From Solidesulfovibrio sp. (GTDB lineage Bacteria > Desulfobacterota > Desulfovibrionia > Desulfovibrionales > Desulfovibrionaceae): a stretch of DNA of 64,000 nucleotides. Location: contig NZ_JBCFBA010000002.1 in NCBI RefSeq assembly GCF_038562415.1, positions 144,232-208,231 on the forward strand, in the 5' to 3' direction. The position numbers and the translations under genes were made by a program. Shown here piece by piece: positions 25,577 to 34,321 of this stretch (its first letter is position 1; every line of letters starts with the position of its first letter). Below the pieces are notes generated by a model. That model did not search any database. It saw only the letters and a program-made list of their open reading frames with translations, and was not told the origin of the DNA.

Positions 25577-25721
25577 GTCCGACTCCTCGGAGGTTGCGGG
25601 GTGAAGGGCGGCCGGTCCGGCGGCAACGTCGGGCCGGGCGGGACGGAGGTCCTTGTTGGTCTTCTCTGTGTACCTCCGGTCCCGCCCCTTGGCAACGGCT
25701 GGCGGTCGCCCCCCGCCTTTT

Positions 25722-26015
25722 CTACAGTTTTTCCTCCACGGCCCGGATCTTGGACTCCAGGCGCCCGCCAGGGCCGTCGCGCAAATCCACGCGTATGACC
25801 AGGTGGATGCGGCCGCAGTCCGCCATAAGGGCCTCCTTGCAGCGGGTGACCACGGCCATGACCTCGTCCCATTCGCCCTCGATGCTGGTGGACATGGGCG
25901 AAAAGACGTAGGGCAGCCCGCTTTCCTTGACGATCTTTACGGCCCTGGCCACGTAGGCCGACAGGCTCACGCCCTTGTCCAGGGGGAAGATGGAGAAATC
26001 CAAGATGGCGCTCAC
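25722..26015 (-). CDS. MTH1187-family thiamine-binding protein (DUF77)
   Basis: Small cytoplasmic protein of 97 residues in the MTH1187/YkoF-like (DUF77) family, members of which bind thiamine or hydroxymethylpyrimidine-like ligands and form tetramers. Matching features are the opening ILDFSIFPLDKGVSLSAYV and the central YVFSPMSTSIEGEWDEVMAVV stretch. It starts with GTG (26015), preceded by AAGGAGG. It lies 21 bases after the PBP1C stop on the same strand, which suggests shared transcription. No thiamine biosynthesis genes or TPP riboswitch are near, so its role here is unclear. Confidence 0.85.
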   Translation of the reverse strand: MSAILDFSIFPLDKGVSLSAYVARAVKIVKESGLPYVFSPMSTSIEGEWDEVMAVVTRCKEALMADCGRIHLVIRVDLRDGPGGRLESKIRAVEEKL

Positions 26016-26036
26016 AGGCGTCCTCCTTCGGGTTGT

Positions 26037-28394
26037 TTATTCGACGCGGACCGTCACGGCATCCAGGCGGCCCAGATCGTCGACGCACACCAGCCGTTTG
26101 CGGCCGGGGCTTGGTTGCCAGAAAAGGCGCTCTCCGGGGCCGCCCTGGGCGATCAGTTCGCCGTCGGCGTACCAGGAAAGCCGGCGGCTGTCGGCCGGGG
26201 CGTCGGCGCTAAGCGCGATCCGCTGGGCCTCGGCCGGGGCGTCGCGGCGGTAGACGTAGGGCGTGGCCGGGCTTGGCGAGACGATGCGCGGCCCCTGGCC
26301 GGCCGGGGCGCCGCAGCCCGGTTCGGGTTCGGGCGGCGCCTCGAAGGGGATGCCCGTGGCCCGCCACCAGGACACGAGCTCGGCCGGATAGCGGGAAACG
26401 ACCACGGAGGCGGCCTCGTGGCTGGCCAGGCAGTCGGCGGAAAGGGCCTTGCCCGAGGCGGCGTCCACGAGCTGGCGGCCGTGGACCGGGCAGGGGCCGA
26501 GGCGCGTCACGCCGGGAACGATCCTGGCCGGCACGCGCCGGGGGCAGTCGGGGCCGGGCAGCTCGCGGCTGTCGGCGCAGACCTCCACCTCGCGGATGTT
26601 GCACCACGACGGCACGGCCAGGCGCGAGCCGCGCGGCTCCACGGCCCGGAACAGCTCGAACAGGATCGGCCCGGCATGGACCGCGCCGGAAATGCCCTTG
26701 ACCGGCGTGCCGTCCATGTTGCCGACCCACACCCCGATGACCCGGTCGGCGGAGTAGCCTATGGCCCAGGCGTCGCGGTGGCCGTAGGAGGTGCCGGTCT
26801 TCCAGGCCACGGCCGGCACGGCCAGGGCCCGGTCCCAGGACGTCGGCAGGTCCGGCCGCTCCACCTTGGCGAGCATCTCCGTGACCATGGCCGCGGCCTC
26901 GGGGGAGAAAAGCCGCGTTCCCGGCCCGGCCGGGCCGGCCAGGAGCCTGGGCGGGCGGTGTTCGCCCAGGCTGGCCAGGTCGGCGTAGGCATTGGCCAGG
27001 GCCAGCAGCGTCACCTCGCCGCCGCCGAGCACCAGGGACAGGCCGTAGTGGCCGGCCGGCTTGTCGAGGCTCGACAGCCCGGCCAGGCGCAGGGTGTCGA
27101 GGAAGGGGGCCGGCCCCACCGCGTGGAGCAGCCGCACCGCCGGCACGTTGAGGGAGGTGACCAGGGCCTGTTCGGTGGTCACCCGGCCCCGGAACAGGCC
27201 GTCGTAGTTCTTGGGCTTGTAGCCGGCAAAGGCCGTGGGGATGTCCAGGAGCTGGCTTTGGGGAAAAACCAGGCCCGCGTCGAGGCCCATGGCGTAGAGG
27301 AAGGGCTTGAGGGCCGAGCCGGGCGAGCGGCGGATGACGGCGCCGTTGATCTGGCCGAAGCGGGCGTCGCCGAAAAAGTCCGTGGAGCCGACCAGGGCCA
27401 GCACGTCGCGGCTGGCCACGTCCAGGACCACGGCCGCGGCTGCGCCGATGCCCTGGGCGGCAAGCCCGGCCCGGCGGCCGCGCAGGATGTCCGCGACAGC
27501 CTTCTGCACGGCCGGGTCCAGGGTCGTGTCCACCCGGATGGCCGCCGGCGCCGCCTGCCTGGCCAGTTCGCAAAACTGGGGCGCGACGAAGGGCGGCGCG
27601 GCCAGTTTGGCCGGCACGGGCGCACCCATGGCCTCGGCCGCCGCTTTGGCGTCGATCACGCCCCGGCGGGCCATGGCCGCCAGCAGCGCGTCCCGGGCGG
27701 CCTTGGCTTCCCCGGGGTGGCGCAACGGGTCCAGGGCGCTCGGCGCGCGGGGGATCACGGTGAAAAGGGCCGCCTCGGCCAGGGACAGCCGGTCGGGCGT
27801 CTTGCCGAAGTAGAGCAGGCTGGCCGCGCCGATGCCCACGATGTTGCCGCCGTAGGGGGCCATGTTGCAGTAGCGCTCCAGGATGGCCGCCTTGGACAGG
27901 CGCCGTTCCAGGGCCAGGGCGGCCAGGGCCTCGCGGCACTTGCCGGCCAGGGTGCGCGGCTTGGGTTCGGCCAGCCTTGCCAGTTGCATGGTGATGGTCG
28001 AGCCGCCCGAGACGACGTGCCCGGCCCGCAGGTTGGACAGGGCGGCCCGGGCCAGGGACAGGGGATTGACCCCGGGGTGGCGGAAAAAATGCCGGTCCTC
28101 GGCGGCGACGATCAGGCGCGGCAGGATGGGGGCGATGGCGGCAAGCCGGGTGGGGAAACGCCAGGCCTCGTCCGGGGCCAGGTAGAGGCGCAGGGGCAGG
28201 CCGTTTCGGGCCGCGACCACCGTCGAGGCCGGCGGCGACAGCACGGCCAGGGGAAAGGGGAGCCGGGCCGTGGCCAGGCCCAGGCCCAGGGCGGCGCACA
28301 GGGCCAGGGCCAGCCCGGCGACGAGGACGGCACGGCGGCGCCGGAAAAAACGCCGCGTCGCCCGGGCCTCGCCTATGGGGCCGCCTTGACGCAC
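26037..28394 (-). CDS. pbpC: Penicillin-binding protein 1C (bifunctional glycosyltransferase/transpeptidase)
   Basis: Peptidoglycan synthase of 785 residues, anchored by one N-terminal helix (about 22-45). The GT51 domain has AEDRHFFRHPGVNP (catalytic Glu near residue 102) and GGSTITMQLARL. The transpeptidase domain has GSALKPF (active-site Ser of SxxK), TSLNVPAVR (SxN) and KTGTSYG. A C-terminal BiPBP_C-like domain ends the chain, the mark of PBP1C. The GTG start at 28394 overlaps the end of the response-regulator gene by 22 bases. No better start is in frame before the membrane anchor, but the ribosome-binding site is weak. The alpha-2-macroglobulin partner often encoded beside pbpC is absent here. 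Confidence 0.92.
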   Translation of the reverse strand: MRQGGPIGEARATRRFFRRRRAVLVAGLALALCAALGLGLATARLPFPLAVLSPPASTVVAARNGLPLRLYLAPDEAWRFPTRLAAIAPILPRLIVAAEDRHFFRHPGVNPLSLARAALSNLRAGHVVSGGSTITMQLARLAEPKPRTLAGKCREALAALALERRLSKAAILERYCNMAPYGGNIVGIGAASLLYFGKTPDRLSLAEAALFTVIPRAPSALDPLRHPGEAKAARDALLAAMARRGVIDAKAAAEAMGAPVPAKLAAPPFVAPQFCELARQAAPAAIRVDTTLDPAVQKAVADILRGRRAGLAAQGIGAAAAVVLDVASRDVLALVGSTDFFGDARFGQINGAVIRRSPGSALKPFLYAMGLDAGLVFPQSQLLDIPTAFAGYKPKNYDGLFRGRVTTEQALVTSLNVPAVRLLHAVGPAPFLDTLRLAGLSSLDKPAGHYGLSLVLGGGEVTLLALANAYADLASLGEHRPPRLLAGPAGPGTRLFSPEAAAMVTEMLAKVERPDLPTSWDRALAVPAVAWKTGTSYGHRDAWAIGYSADRVIGVWVGNMDGTPVKGISGAVHAGPILFELFRAVEPRGSRLAVPSWCNIREVEVCADSRELPGPDCPRRVPARIVPGVTRLGPCPVHGRQLVDAASGKALSADCLASHEAASVVVSRYPAELVSWWRATGIPFEAPPEPEPGCGAPAGQGPRIVSPSPATPYVYRRDAPAEAQRIALSADAPADSRRLSWYADGELIAQGGPGERLFWQPSPGRKRLVCVDDLGRLDAVTVRVE

Positions 28395-29161
28395 AACTCG
28401 CGATAGTTGGCCAGGATCTCCAGCATGTCCAGCTGCTGGTTGACCCGGCAGACGCATTCCTCGGCCTGCACGGGCTTGACCAGGAAGTCGTTGGCCCCGA
28501 CCTTGAGGAATTTGACGGTCTGGCCGCCGCCCTCGGCCGAGACGCCGATGATGGACAGGGCGTCCTTGGGCCGGTGGGCCCGGATCTCCTCGATCAGCCC
28601 GAAGCCGTCGAGGTGGGGCATGTTGTAGTCGGTGACCACCAGCCGGATGTCCTCGTGCGCCTTGAGGACCGTGAGGGCCTGCCGGCCGTCCTCGGCCTCC
28701 AGCACCTGGAGGTTCAAGTTGCGCAACAGCGTGGTCAGGTACGACCGGAACAGCCGGGAGTCGTCCACCACCAGGGCCTTGACGAACTGGTTCTTGTAGA
28801 GCCGCTCGATGAGCCGCTCCATGGCCGTCATCTCGGACATGGTCTTGACGAAATAGTCCACCACGTTTTGGGCCAGGAGCTTCTGGCGCACCTCCTCGTC
28901 GAAGGTGGCGGTCATGACCACCGAGGGGATGCCCAGGGACGTGGCCAGGGGGACGATCTCGCCGTCGGGGTCGTCGGGCAGGTTGCGGTCCAGGATGGCC
29001 ACGAAGATGGCCTCGCGCTTTTCGGTCATGGCCTGCCTGGCCTCGGCCAGGCTGTGGGCCACGAGGGTGGGGAAGGGCGTGGCCTCGGCGATGTGCTGGC
29101 TTATGATCTTGGCCTGGACGCGGCTGTCTTCCACGACCAGGACATGGCGGAGTTCGTTCAT
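28373..29161 (-). CDS. Double-receiver response regulator without output domain
   Basis: Signalling protein of 262 residues made of two receiver domains and nothing else. Receiver 1 (about 5-120) has VVEDSRVQAKI and a phospho-Asp in AILDRNLPDDPDG. Receiver 2 (about 128-255) has VVDDSRLFRSYL, phospho-Asp in VVTDYNMPHLDG, and the conserved Lys in DFLVKP. The start ATG 29161 follows GAGGAC. With no effector domain it may relay phosphate or bind a partner, as CheY-like proteins do. No histidine kinase gene lies in the window. Its 3' end overlaps the start of pbpC by 22 bases, which suggests translational coupling. Confidence 0.9.
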   Translation of the reverse strand: MNELRHVLVVEDSRVQAKIISQHIAEATPFPTLVAHSLAEARQAMTEKREAIFVAILDRNLPDDPDGEIVPLATSLGIPSVVMTATFDEEVRQKLLAQNVVDYFVKTMSEMTAMERLIERLYKNQFVKALVVDDSRLFRSYLTTLLRNLNLQVLEAEDGRQALTVLKAHEDIRLVVTDYNMPHLDGFGLIEEIRAHRPKDALSIIGVSAEGGGQTVKFLKVGANDFLVKPVQAEECVCRVNQQLDMLEILANYRELCVKAAP

Positions 29162-29173
29162 GCGGCCGTCCTC

Positions 29174-29200
29174 ATGCTTCCGGGAACATGCCGGAAGCAT
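29174..29200 (-). promoter_or_regulatory. Hairpin upstream of the double-receiver gene
   Basis: A perfect 10-bp inverted repeat, ATGCTTCCGG (29174-29183) and CCGGAAGCAT (29191-29200), with a seven-base loop lies two bases before the GAGGAC ribosome-binding site of the response-regulator gene and 54 bases after the FlgO-like gene's stop. No T-run follows. It could end the upstream transcript, limit translation, or be an operator. Confidence 0.4.
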
Positions 29201-29254
29201 AAAGGAGGGGACGGCCGGTGGCAAGCGGCCGTGCCGCTCCAGCCGGCCGTGCCG

Positions 29255-29920
29255 CTACCAGTGCCGGGCCATGTAGGGGGCCATTTCCCGGCGAAACGTG
29301 TCGGGATCGACGGTCGAGACGGTCGGCGCGACAAACGACGCCCCGCCGCCGGCCAGCGCCCCCACGGTGGCGTCCACGGGCAGGGTGCGGTTGGACGCGG
29401 CCACGATATTGTTGTTGCGGGCGTCGATGACCTCCACGGCGAAGCGCACGCCGTCCGGGGTGACGACGTAGGTGGCGGCCACGACCAGAGTGGCCGTGGC
29501 CCGGCTCACGGCCAGGGCCCGGGCGTCGCGGGTCAGGGTGAATTCACCTTGCCCGCGGCTGAAAATGATGTCGCTGGCCTTGCGGATCTCCTGGACGTTG
29601 TAGCCCAGCGCCACCAGGGCCGTGGACAGCTCCTGGCCGACGAGTCGGGCCAGGGGCGAGGCCTGGGTCAGGTCGTTTATGTCCGCCGGCGTGGTCACCA
29701 CCACCCAGTACAGGCCCCGGCTGTTGTCGCGGCTGTACATGCCCAGGCGCGGCACGAGCTGGCGGTCGAGGTCGCCGGCCAGGGCCATGGCCAGTTCGGG
29801 GTATTGCGGCGCCTGGGGCTGCTTTTGCTGCGGACAGGAGCCGCAAAGGGCGCCCATGAGCAGGGGTGCCAAAAGGATGGGCAGAGCCAGGGCGAGGAGG
29901 GTGCGGCGCAGGGTCGTCAT
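29255..29920 (-). CDS. FlgO-like exported (lipo)protein
   Basis: Exported protein of 221 residues with a FlgO-type domain (about 65-150). Recognisable pieces are the NDLTQASPLARLVGQELSTAL helix and the IIFSRGQGEFTLTRDARAL segment, which resemble Vibrio FlgO and, more distantly, LpoB-like folds. The leader ends near GALCGSC, so acylation at a Cys is possible. FlgO in Vibrio is an outer-membrane protein needed for flagellar stability, but no flagellar genes are nearby here. It may instead serve the envelope. It starts at ATG 29920 with AAGGAGG upstream, 13 bases after the stop of the proline-rich gene. Confidence 0.72.
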   Translation of the reverse strand: MTTLRRTLLALALPILLAPLLMGALCGSCPQQKQPQAPQYPELAMALAGDLDRQLVPRLGMYSRDNSRGLYWVVVTTPADINDLTQASPLARLVGQELSTALVALGYNVQEIRKASDIIFSRGQGEFTLTRDARALAVSRATATLVVAATYVVTPDGVRFAVEVIDARNNNIVAASNRTLPVDATVGALAGGGASFVAPTVSTVDPDTFRREMAPYMARHW

Positions 29921-29933
29921 GACGGCCTCCTTG

Positions 29934-30419
29934 TCATTTTGCCGGGGCCGGCGGCTGGGCCTTGGGCGCGGGCGCCGGTTCGGGGGGGAATTCCACGGGC
30001 GCGGGCTTGGGGCCGGGCGCGGGCCTGGGTTCGGCCGCGCCCTTGGTCGCCGCCGGGGATTGGTTCGTCAGGCTGTCCAGGGGAATGATGTTTTCCGTGG
30101 GCGCCTCGTAGCGCTGTTCCAGGCTGGGGCCGGCCGACGGGGCGGCCTTGGGCGCGGTCTTGGCGGCCAGGGGCGCCGCCGGGCGCTTGCGGGGCTTTTT
30201 GGCCTGGCGCCGCCGGCTGGGGGCCGGTTTGGGCGTAAAGGGCGTGGCCGGCGTATTGGGCGTGGGCGGGGCATTGATGTCCCGGATGGGAATCTGCGTC
30301 GGCAACGGGGCCGGCAGGCCGGCCTCGGCCGTTGTCGCCCTTTCGGGCGGGGCCAGGACGGCCCCGGCCAGGACCAGCGCTGCCAGGGCGCCGGGAAGCA
30401 GTGCGCGCAAGCGTTCCAT
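29934..30419 (-). CDS. Proline/alanine-rich exported protein
   Basis: Product of 161 residues with a signal peptide (about 1-31) and a low-complexity remainder dominated by Pro, Ala and Lys, with many PAP, KPA and PPT stretches. One less repetitive patch, [22 protein letters not shown], lies at about residues 98-119. Proteins like this usually span the periplasm or cell wall as flexible linkers. The ATG at 30419 follows GGGAG. It is the first gene of a probable pair with the FlgO-like gene (13-base gap). No family was recognised. In this GC-rich genome low-complexity reading frames can be spurious, but signal peptide and ribosome-binding site support it. Confidence 0.7.
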   Translation of the reverse strand: MERLRALLPGALAALVLAGAVLAPPERATTAEAGLPAPLPTQIPIRDINAPPTPNTPATPFTPKPAPSRRRQAKKPRKRPAAPLAAKTAPKAAPSAGPSLEQRYEAPTENIIPLDSLTNQSPAATKGAAEPRPAPGPKPAPVEFPPEPAPAPKAQPPAPAK

Positions 30420-30507
30420 GTCGTTCTCCCGGCCGTTGCCGGCCTTATGTCCCGTCATCGGCCGGTTCGCCGAAATCTTTACCTCCCCGGCGGGCCGGAG
30501 GGGGGGG

Positions 30508-30537
30508 TTGCGCTTGGGGCCGAGAAGTGGTTTATGA
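30508..30537 (+). promoter_or_regulatory. Possible sigma-70 promoter for desulfoferrodoxin
   Basis: TTGCGC (30508-30513) and TTATGA (30532-30537) are separated by 18 bases, about 90 bases before the desulfoferrodoxin start. The match to consensus is partial. Confidence 0.3.
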
Positions 30538-30628
30538 AAATACGAGGTCTTGCTTCCCCCGCGTGCCGGGACCTCCCCGGCCGGCCCGCGCCCAAAACGA
30601 TCACCGGGGATCACAAGGAGTATACGAC

Positions 30629-31006
30629 ATGGCTGAGCAACTGGAAATCTACAAGTGCGAACTGTGCGGCAATATCGTCGAGGTCCTGCATGCCGGCGGC
30701 GGCGAGCTGGTCTGTTGCGGCCAGCCCATGAAGCTTTTCACCGAGAACACCGTGGACGCGGCCAAGGAAAAGCACGTTCCGGTCATCGAGAAGACCGCCG
30801 ACGGCTACCTGGTCAAGGTCGGCGCCGTGCCGCACCCCATGGAGGAGAAGCACTGGATCGAGTGGATCGAGCTGGTGGCCGACGGCAAGGTCTACCGTCA
30901 GTTCCTCAAACCCGGCGAAAAGCCCGAGGCGACCTTCTGCATCAAGGCCGACAAGGTCTATGCCCGCGAGTACTGCAATATCCACGGCCTCTGGAAGAAG
31001 GACTAG
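30629..31006 (+). CDS. dfx: Desulfoferrodoxin (2Fe superoxide reductase)
   Basis: Reduces superoxide to peroxide in the cytoplasm of anaerobes. The 125-residue protein keeps both iron centres. Center I (desulforedoxin-type) uses Cys10, Cys13, Cys29 and Cys30 (CELC and CCGQ). Center II (the catalytic site) uses His49, His69, His75, Cys116 and His119. All positions match those of the well-studied Desulfovibrio enzymes. A Lys48 next to His49 is the residue that attracts superoxide. The ATG at 30629 has AAGGAG eight bases upstream. The ferritin gene begins three bases after its stop, so peroxide and iron handling are linked in one transcript. Rubredoxin, the usual electron donor, is not encoded in the window. 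Confidence 0.97.
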   Translation: MAEQLEIYKCELCGNIVEVLHAGGGELVCCGQPMKLFTENTVDAAKEKHVPVIEKTADGYLVKVGAVPHPMEEKHWIEWIELVADGKVYRQFLKPGEKPEATFCIKADKVYAREYCNIHGLWKKD

Positions 31007-31009
31007 CCC

Positions 31010-31522
31010 ATGTTGTCCAAGACCATGGAAAAGGCCCTCAACGACCAGGTGCACTGGGAACTGTATTCCGCCTACCTCTACGTGTCCATGGCCACCTACT
31101 TCGAGGCCAAGGGCCTCATGGGCTTCGCCAACTGGCTGCATGTGCAGGATCAGGAAGAGAAGTTCCACGCCCAGAAGTTCTATAACTACATCGTGGAGCG
31201 CGGTGGACGGGTGATCCTGCAGGCCATCGAGGCCCCGCCCCACGACTGGGCCTCGCCCCTGACCGTCTTCGAGGAGGCCCTGGCCCACGAGGAGGGCGTG
31301 ACCGCCCGCATCTACAAGCTCATGGACCTGGCCATCGAGGAGAAAGACCATGGCACGGCCTCGTTCCTCAAATGGTTCATCGACGAGCAGGTCGAGGAGG
31401 AAGCGAGCGTGGCCGACGTGATTTCCAAGCTCAAGCTCGTGGACCAGACACCCGGCGGCGCCTTCATGCTCGACAAGGACCTGGCCGCCCGGGTCTTCGT
31501 GCCGCCGACCACCGGCGCCTAG
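31010..31522 (+). CDS. Ferritin (non-haem)
   Basis: Iron-storage protein of 170 residues, FtnA-type. The four-helix ferroxidase residues are visible: an early Glu in NDQVHWELYSAYLYVSMA (about residue 17), the ExxH pair in QDQEEKFHAQKF (Glu about 50, His about 53), a third site in EEALAHEEGVTARI (Glu about 94), and a Gln/Glu cluster in FIDEQVEEEASV (about 123-134). Ferritins store iron as mineral and consume peroxide or oxygen. It starts three bases after the desulfoferrodoxin stop. The stop codon runs directly into a GTGTCGCG stretch and a strong hairpin. Confidence 0.96.
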   Translation: MLSKTMEKALNDQVHWELYSAYLYVSMATYFEAKGLMGFANWLHVQDQEEKFHAQKFYNYIVERGGRVILQAIEAPPHDWASPLTVFEEALAHEEGVTARIYKLMDLAIEEKDHGTASFLKWFIDEQVEEEASVADVISKLKLVDQTPGGAFMLDKDLAARVFVPPTTGA

Positions 31523-31529
31523 TGTCGCG

Positions 31530-31561
31530 TTCTCGAAATGCGTGCATGCGAATTTCGAGAA
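31530..31561 (+). terminator. Probable terminator after desulfoferrodoxin-ferritin
   Basis: Arms TTCTCGAAAT (31530-31539) and ATTTCGAGAA (31552-31561) form a 10-bp stem. A second AT stem (AATAAT / ATTATT, to about 31584) follows. It begins seven bases after the ferritin stop codon. The preceding GTGTCGCG (31522-31529) matches the left end of the AT-rich elements at 15311 and 19691. Confidence 0.65.
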
Positions 31562-31672
31562 TAATGATTTGAAATAATTATTATTCCGCAGCGGCGTTCG
31601 CCGTCCGTCAACCCCGGCCGCCCGCGCCCGACGTGGGCGGCCGACTATTTTGCCGTAAGGGAGCGAGGAGGC

Positions 31673-33352
31673 ATGGGCGCATCCGCAATCAACATCGTCA
31701 TCGGCGGCGAGGCCGGCCAGGGCCTCGTGACCGTGGGGGAATTCCTCTCCCGGGCCCTGGTGCGGGCCGGCTACGCCATCGTCGTCACCCAGGACTACCA
31801 GTCCCGCATCCGGGGCGGGCACAACACCTTCGCCATCCGCGCGGACAGCGGCCCGGTGACCGCCCCGACCGAGGCCATCGACCTGCTCGTGGCCCTGTCC
31901 GCCGAAACCCTGGACATCCACAAGGCAAGCCTCACGGCGCGCGGCCTGGCCGTGGCCGACGCCGCCGTCGGCCTTGGCGGGCTGCCCGGCCTGGCCGTGC
32001 CCTACAAGGAACTGAGCCCCAGGCCGCTTTACGAAAACATGGCCGCCCTGGGCGTCCTCGGGGCGCTGCTGTGCCTGGACCCGGCCTGGATCACGGGGCT
32101 TGTCCGCGAGAAATTCGCCAGCAAGGGCGAGGCGGTCGTGGCGGCCAACACGGCGGTTTTCCAGGCGGCCCTGGCCTGGGCGGCGGCGCAACAGGCGTCC
32201 TTCGCCTGCCTGCCGCCGCCGCCGCGCCGCGGCAAGCGCCTCATGCTCCACGGCAACGAGGCCATCGCCCTGGGCGGCCTGGCCGCGGGCGTCGATTTCT
32301 GCTCGTTTTACCCCATGACGCCCGGCACCTCGGTCATCCAGGCCTGCATCGACCATGCCGACCGCCTGGGCACCGTCTGCGAGCAGGCCGAGGACGAGAT
32401 CGCCGCCCTCATCATGGCCCTGGGCGCCTCCTACGCCGGGGCGCGGCCCCTGGTCTCCACCTCGGGCGGCGGCTTCGCCCTCATGGTCGAGGGCGTGAGC
32501 CTCGCCGGCATGCTGGAAACGCCCGTGACCATCGTCGTGGCCCAGCGTCCCGGCCCGGCCACGGGGTTGCCCACCCGCACCGAGCAGGCCGACCTGGACC
32601 TGGTGCTCCACGCCGGCCACGGCGAATTCCCGCGCGCCGTCTTCGCGCCCGGCACGGTGGAACAGTGCTTCCACCTGGCCCACAAGGCCGTGGACACGGC
32701 CGAACGCTTCCAGTCCCCGGTGTTCCTGCTCACGGACCAGTTTCTCGCCGACAGCTACCGCGACGTGGCCCCCTTCGACCTGGACGCCCTGCCGCCCGTG
32801 CCCCGGCCACTGACCGACGTGGCCGATCCCGGCGGCTACGAACGCTACGCCGTGACCGATTCCGGCGTCTCGCCGCGCCTGGTCCCGGGGTTGTGCCCGG
32901 CCACGGTCGTGTGCGACAGCGACGAGCACACCCCGGACGGCCACATCACCGAGGACCTGGCCGTGCGCCGGACCATGCAGGACAAGCGCATGCGCAAGGC
33001 GGCCGGCCTGGCGGCGGCCGCCCTGCCGCCCGACGTCCACGGCGACCCGGACGGGGCCACGCTGCTCGCCTGCTGGGGCTCGACCCTGGGCGCGGCCCTG
33101 GAGGCGGCGGAGTGCCTTCGCCAGCGCGGTGAAAAAGCGGCCGTGCTCCACTTCGGCCAGGTCTGGCCCCTTGTCCCGGACGCCTTCCTGCCGGTGCTGG
33201 CCCGGGCCGCGCGCACGGTCATGGTCGAAGGCAACGGCGTCGGCCAGTTGGCCAGGCTGCTCCGCCGCGAGACCGGCGCCGTCTTCGACGGCCTGGTGAC
33301 GCGCTATGACGGGCTGCCCTTCACGGCGGCCTACATCCTCGAAAGGCTTTAG
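31673..33352 (+). CDS. korA: 2-oxoacid:ferredoxin oxidoreductase, fused gamma-alpha subunit
   Basis: Subunit of a 2-oxoacid:ferredoxin oxidoreductase, which oxidises a 2-oxo acid (likely 2-oxoglutarate or similar) to the acyl-CoA and reduces ferredoxin. The 559-residue chain begins with a gamma domain (about 1-185), marked by GGEAGQGLVTVGEFLSRALV and SRIRGGHNTF. It continues with the pyrimidine-binding alpha domain (about 195-400, FYPMTPGTSVIQ, EQAEDEIAALIMALGASYAGAR) and domain II to the end. This KorA-type fusion is common. The ATG at 31673 has GAGGAGG. The beta subunit gene starts nine bases downstream. No delta (ferredoxin) subunit is present, as in other two-gene Kor enzymes. Confidence 0.92.
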   Translation: MGASAINIVIGGEAGQGLVTVGEFLSRALVRAGYAIVVTQDYQSRIRGGHNTFAIRADSGPVTAPTEAIDLLVALSAETLDIHKASLTARGLAVADAAVGLGGLPGLAVPYKELSPRPLYENMAALGVLGALLCLDPAWITGLVREKFASKGEAVVAANTAVFQAALAWAAAQQASFACLPPPPRRGKRLMLHGNEAIALGGLAAGVDFCSFYPMTPGTSVIQACIDHADRLGTVCEQAEDEIAALIMALGASYAGARPLVSTSGGGFALMVEGVSLAGMLETPVTIVVAQRPGPATGLPTRTEQADLDLVLHAGHGEFPRAVFAPGTVEQCFHLAHKAVDTAERFQSPVFLLTDQFLADSYRDVAPFDLDALPPVPRPLTDVADPGGYERYAVTDSGVSPRLVPGLCPATVVCDSDEHTPDGHITEDLAVRRTMQDKRMRKAAGLAAAALPPDVHGDPDGATLLACWGSTLGAALEAAECLRQRGEKAAVLHFGQVWPLVPDAFLPVLARAARTVMVEGNGVGQLARLLRRETGAVFDGLVTRYDGLPFTAAYILERL

Positions 33353-33361
33353 GAGGGCGCC

Positions 33362-34201
33362 ATGGTGACCGAAAGCGACTACGGCGAGTTCGAAACCGCC
33401 TGGTGTCCCGGCTGCGGCAACTTTTCCATCCGCCAGGCCGTGGTGCGGGCCCTGGTGGAACTGGGCCTGCCGCCCCACAAGGTGGTCTTTTCCTCGGGCA
33501 TCGGCCAGGCGGCCAAGGCGCCGCACTACATCCGCGTCAATACGTTCAACGGCCTGCACGGCCGGTCCCTGCCGGCAGCCACCGGCATCAAGCTGGCCAA
33601 CCCGGAGTTGACCGTGTTCGCCGAATCCGGCGACGGCTGCTCCTACGGCGAGGGCGGCAACCACTTCCTGGCCGCCATCCGGCGCAACATCGACATCACC
33701 GCCATCGTCCACGACAACCAGGTCTACGGCCTGACCAAGGGCCAGGCCAGCCCGACCACGCCCAAGGGCCAGATAACCAAGACCCAGCCCCACGGCGCGC
33801 CGTCGAACGCCTTCAACCCCGTGGCCGTGGCCGTGGCCATGGGCGCGGGGTTCGTGGCCCGGGGCTTCGCCGGGGCCATCGACCACCTGGCCGGGCTCAT
33901 CGTGGCCGGGGTGCGGCATCCCGGCTTTTCGCTCATCGACGTGCTCCAGCCCTGCGTGTCGTTTAACAAGGTCAACACCTTCGCCTGGTACAAGCAGCGC
34001 TGCTACGAGCTTGGCGACGACCACGACCCCACCGATCCCCGGGCCGCCATGGAGCGGGCCAACGAATGGGGCGAACGCATCCCCATCGGCGTCCTGTGGC
34101 GAAGCGACCGCCCGGCCTTCGCCGCCGGCGCCGTGGCCCCGTTGGCCGGGCGGGAGACGGCTATGGGCCGATTGCGGGAAATAGTGGATGGCTATGCGTA
34201 G
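33362..34201 (+). CDS. korB: 2-oxoacid:ferredoxin oxidoreductase, beta subunit
   Basis: Thiamine-pyrophosphate-binding subunit of 279 residues. WCPGCGNFSI (residues 14-23) supplies two of the conserved iron-sulfur Cys residues. ESGDGCSYGEGGNHFLAAIRRNIDI (about 88-112) is the TPP motif (GDG...), and NNQVYGLTKGQASPT-like sequence (DNQVYGLTKGQASPTTP) follows. Cys in DVLQPCVSFN adds the fourth cluster ligand. It partners with the upstream korA. The exact 2-oxo acid is not certain: 2-oxoglutarate is usual for this fused form, though 2-oxoisovalerate or other acids are possible. A double-hairpin repeat begins 13 bases after the stop. Confidence 0.92.
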   Translation: MVTESDYGEFETAWCPGCGNFSIRQAVVRALVELGLPPHKVVFSSGIGQAAKAPHYIRVNTFNGLHGRSLPAATGIKLANPELTVFAESGDGCSYGEGGNHFLAAIRRNIDITAIVHDNQVYGLTKGQASPTTPKGQITKTQPHGAPSNAFNPVAVAVAMGAGFVARGFAGAIDHLAGLIVAGVRHPGFSLIDVLQPCVSFNKVNTFAWYKQRCYELGDDHDPTDPRAAMERANEWGERIPIGVLWRSDRPAFAAGAVAPLAGRETAMGRLREIVDGYA

Positions 34202-34213
34202 GGAAGGGAGGAA

Positions 34214-34279
34214 GGGGGAAGGCCTCCGGCGGCCAGGAGGGGGCGAGGCCCCCTCCCGGACCACCCCATTCTGGGGAGG
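34214..34279 (+). repeat. Double-hairpin intergenic repeat, copy B (probable terminator)
   Basis: Begins GGGGGAAGGCCTCCGGCGGCC, as in copy A. The main stem has GGAGGGGGC (34236-34244) paired with GCCCCCTCC (34248-34256), then one mismatch and two more pairs. It is followed by the small hairpin CCCC-ATTCT-GGGG (34264-34276). It lies 13 bases after the korB stop in the same orientation. Confidence 0.75.
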
Positions 34280-34321
34280 GCTTGGGTGAGCGGGCGGCCA
34301 GGCTGCCGCGAGGGGTGAGGG

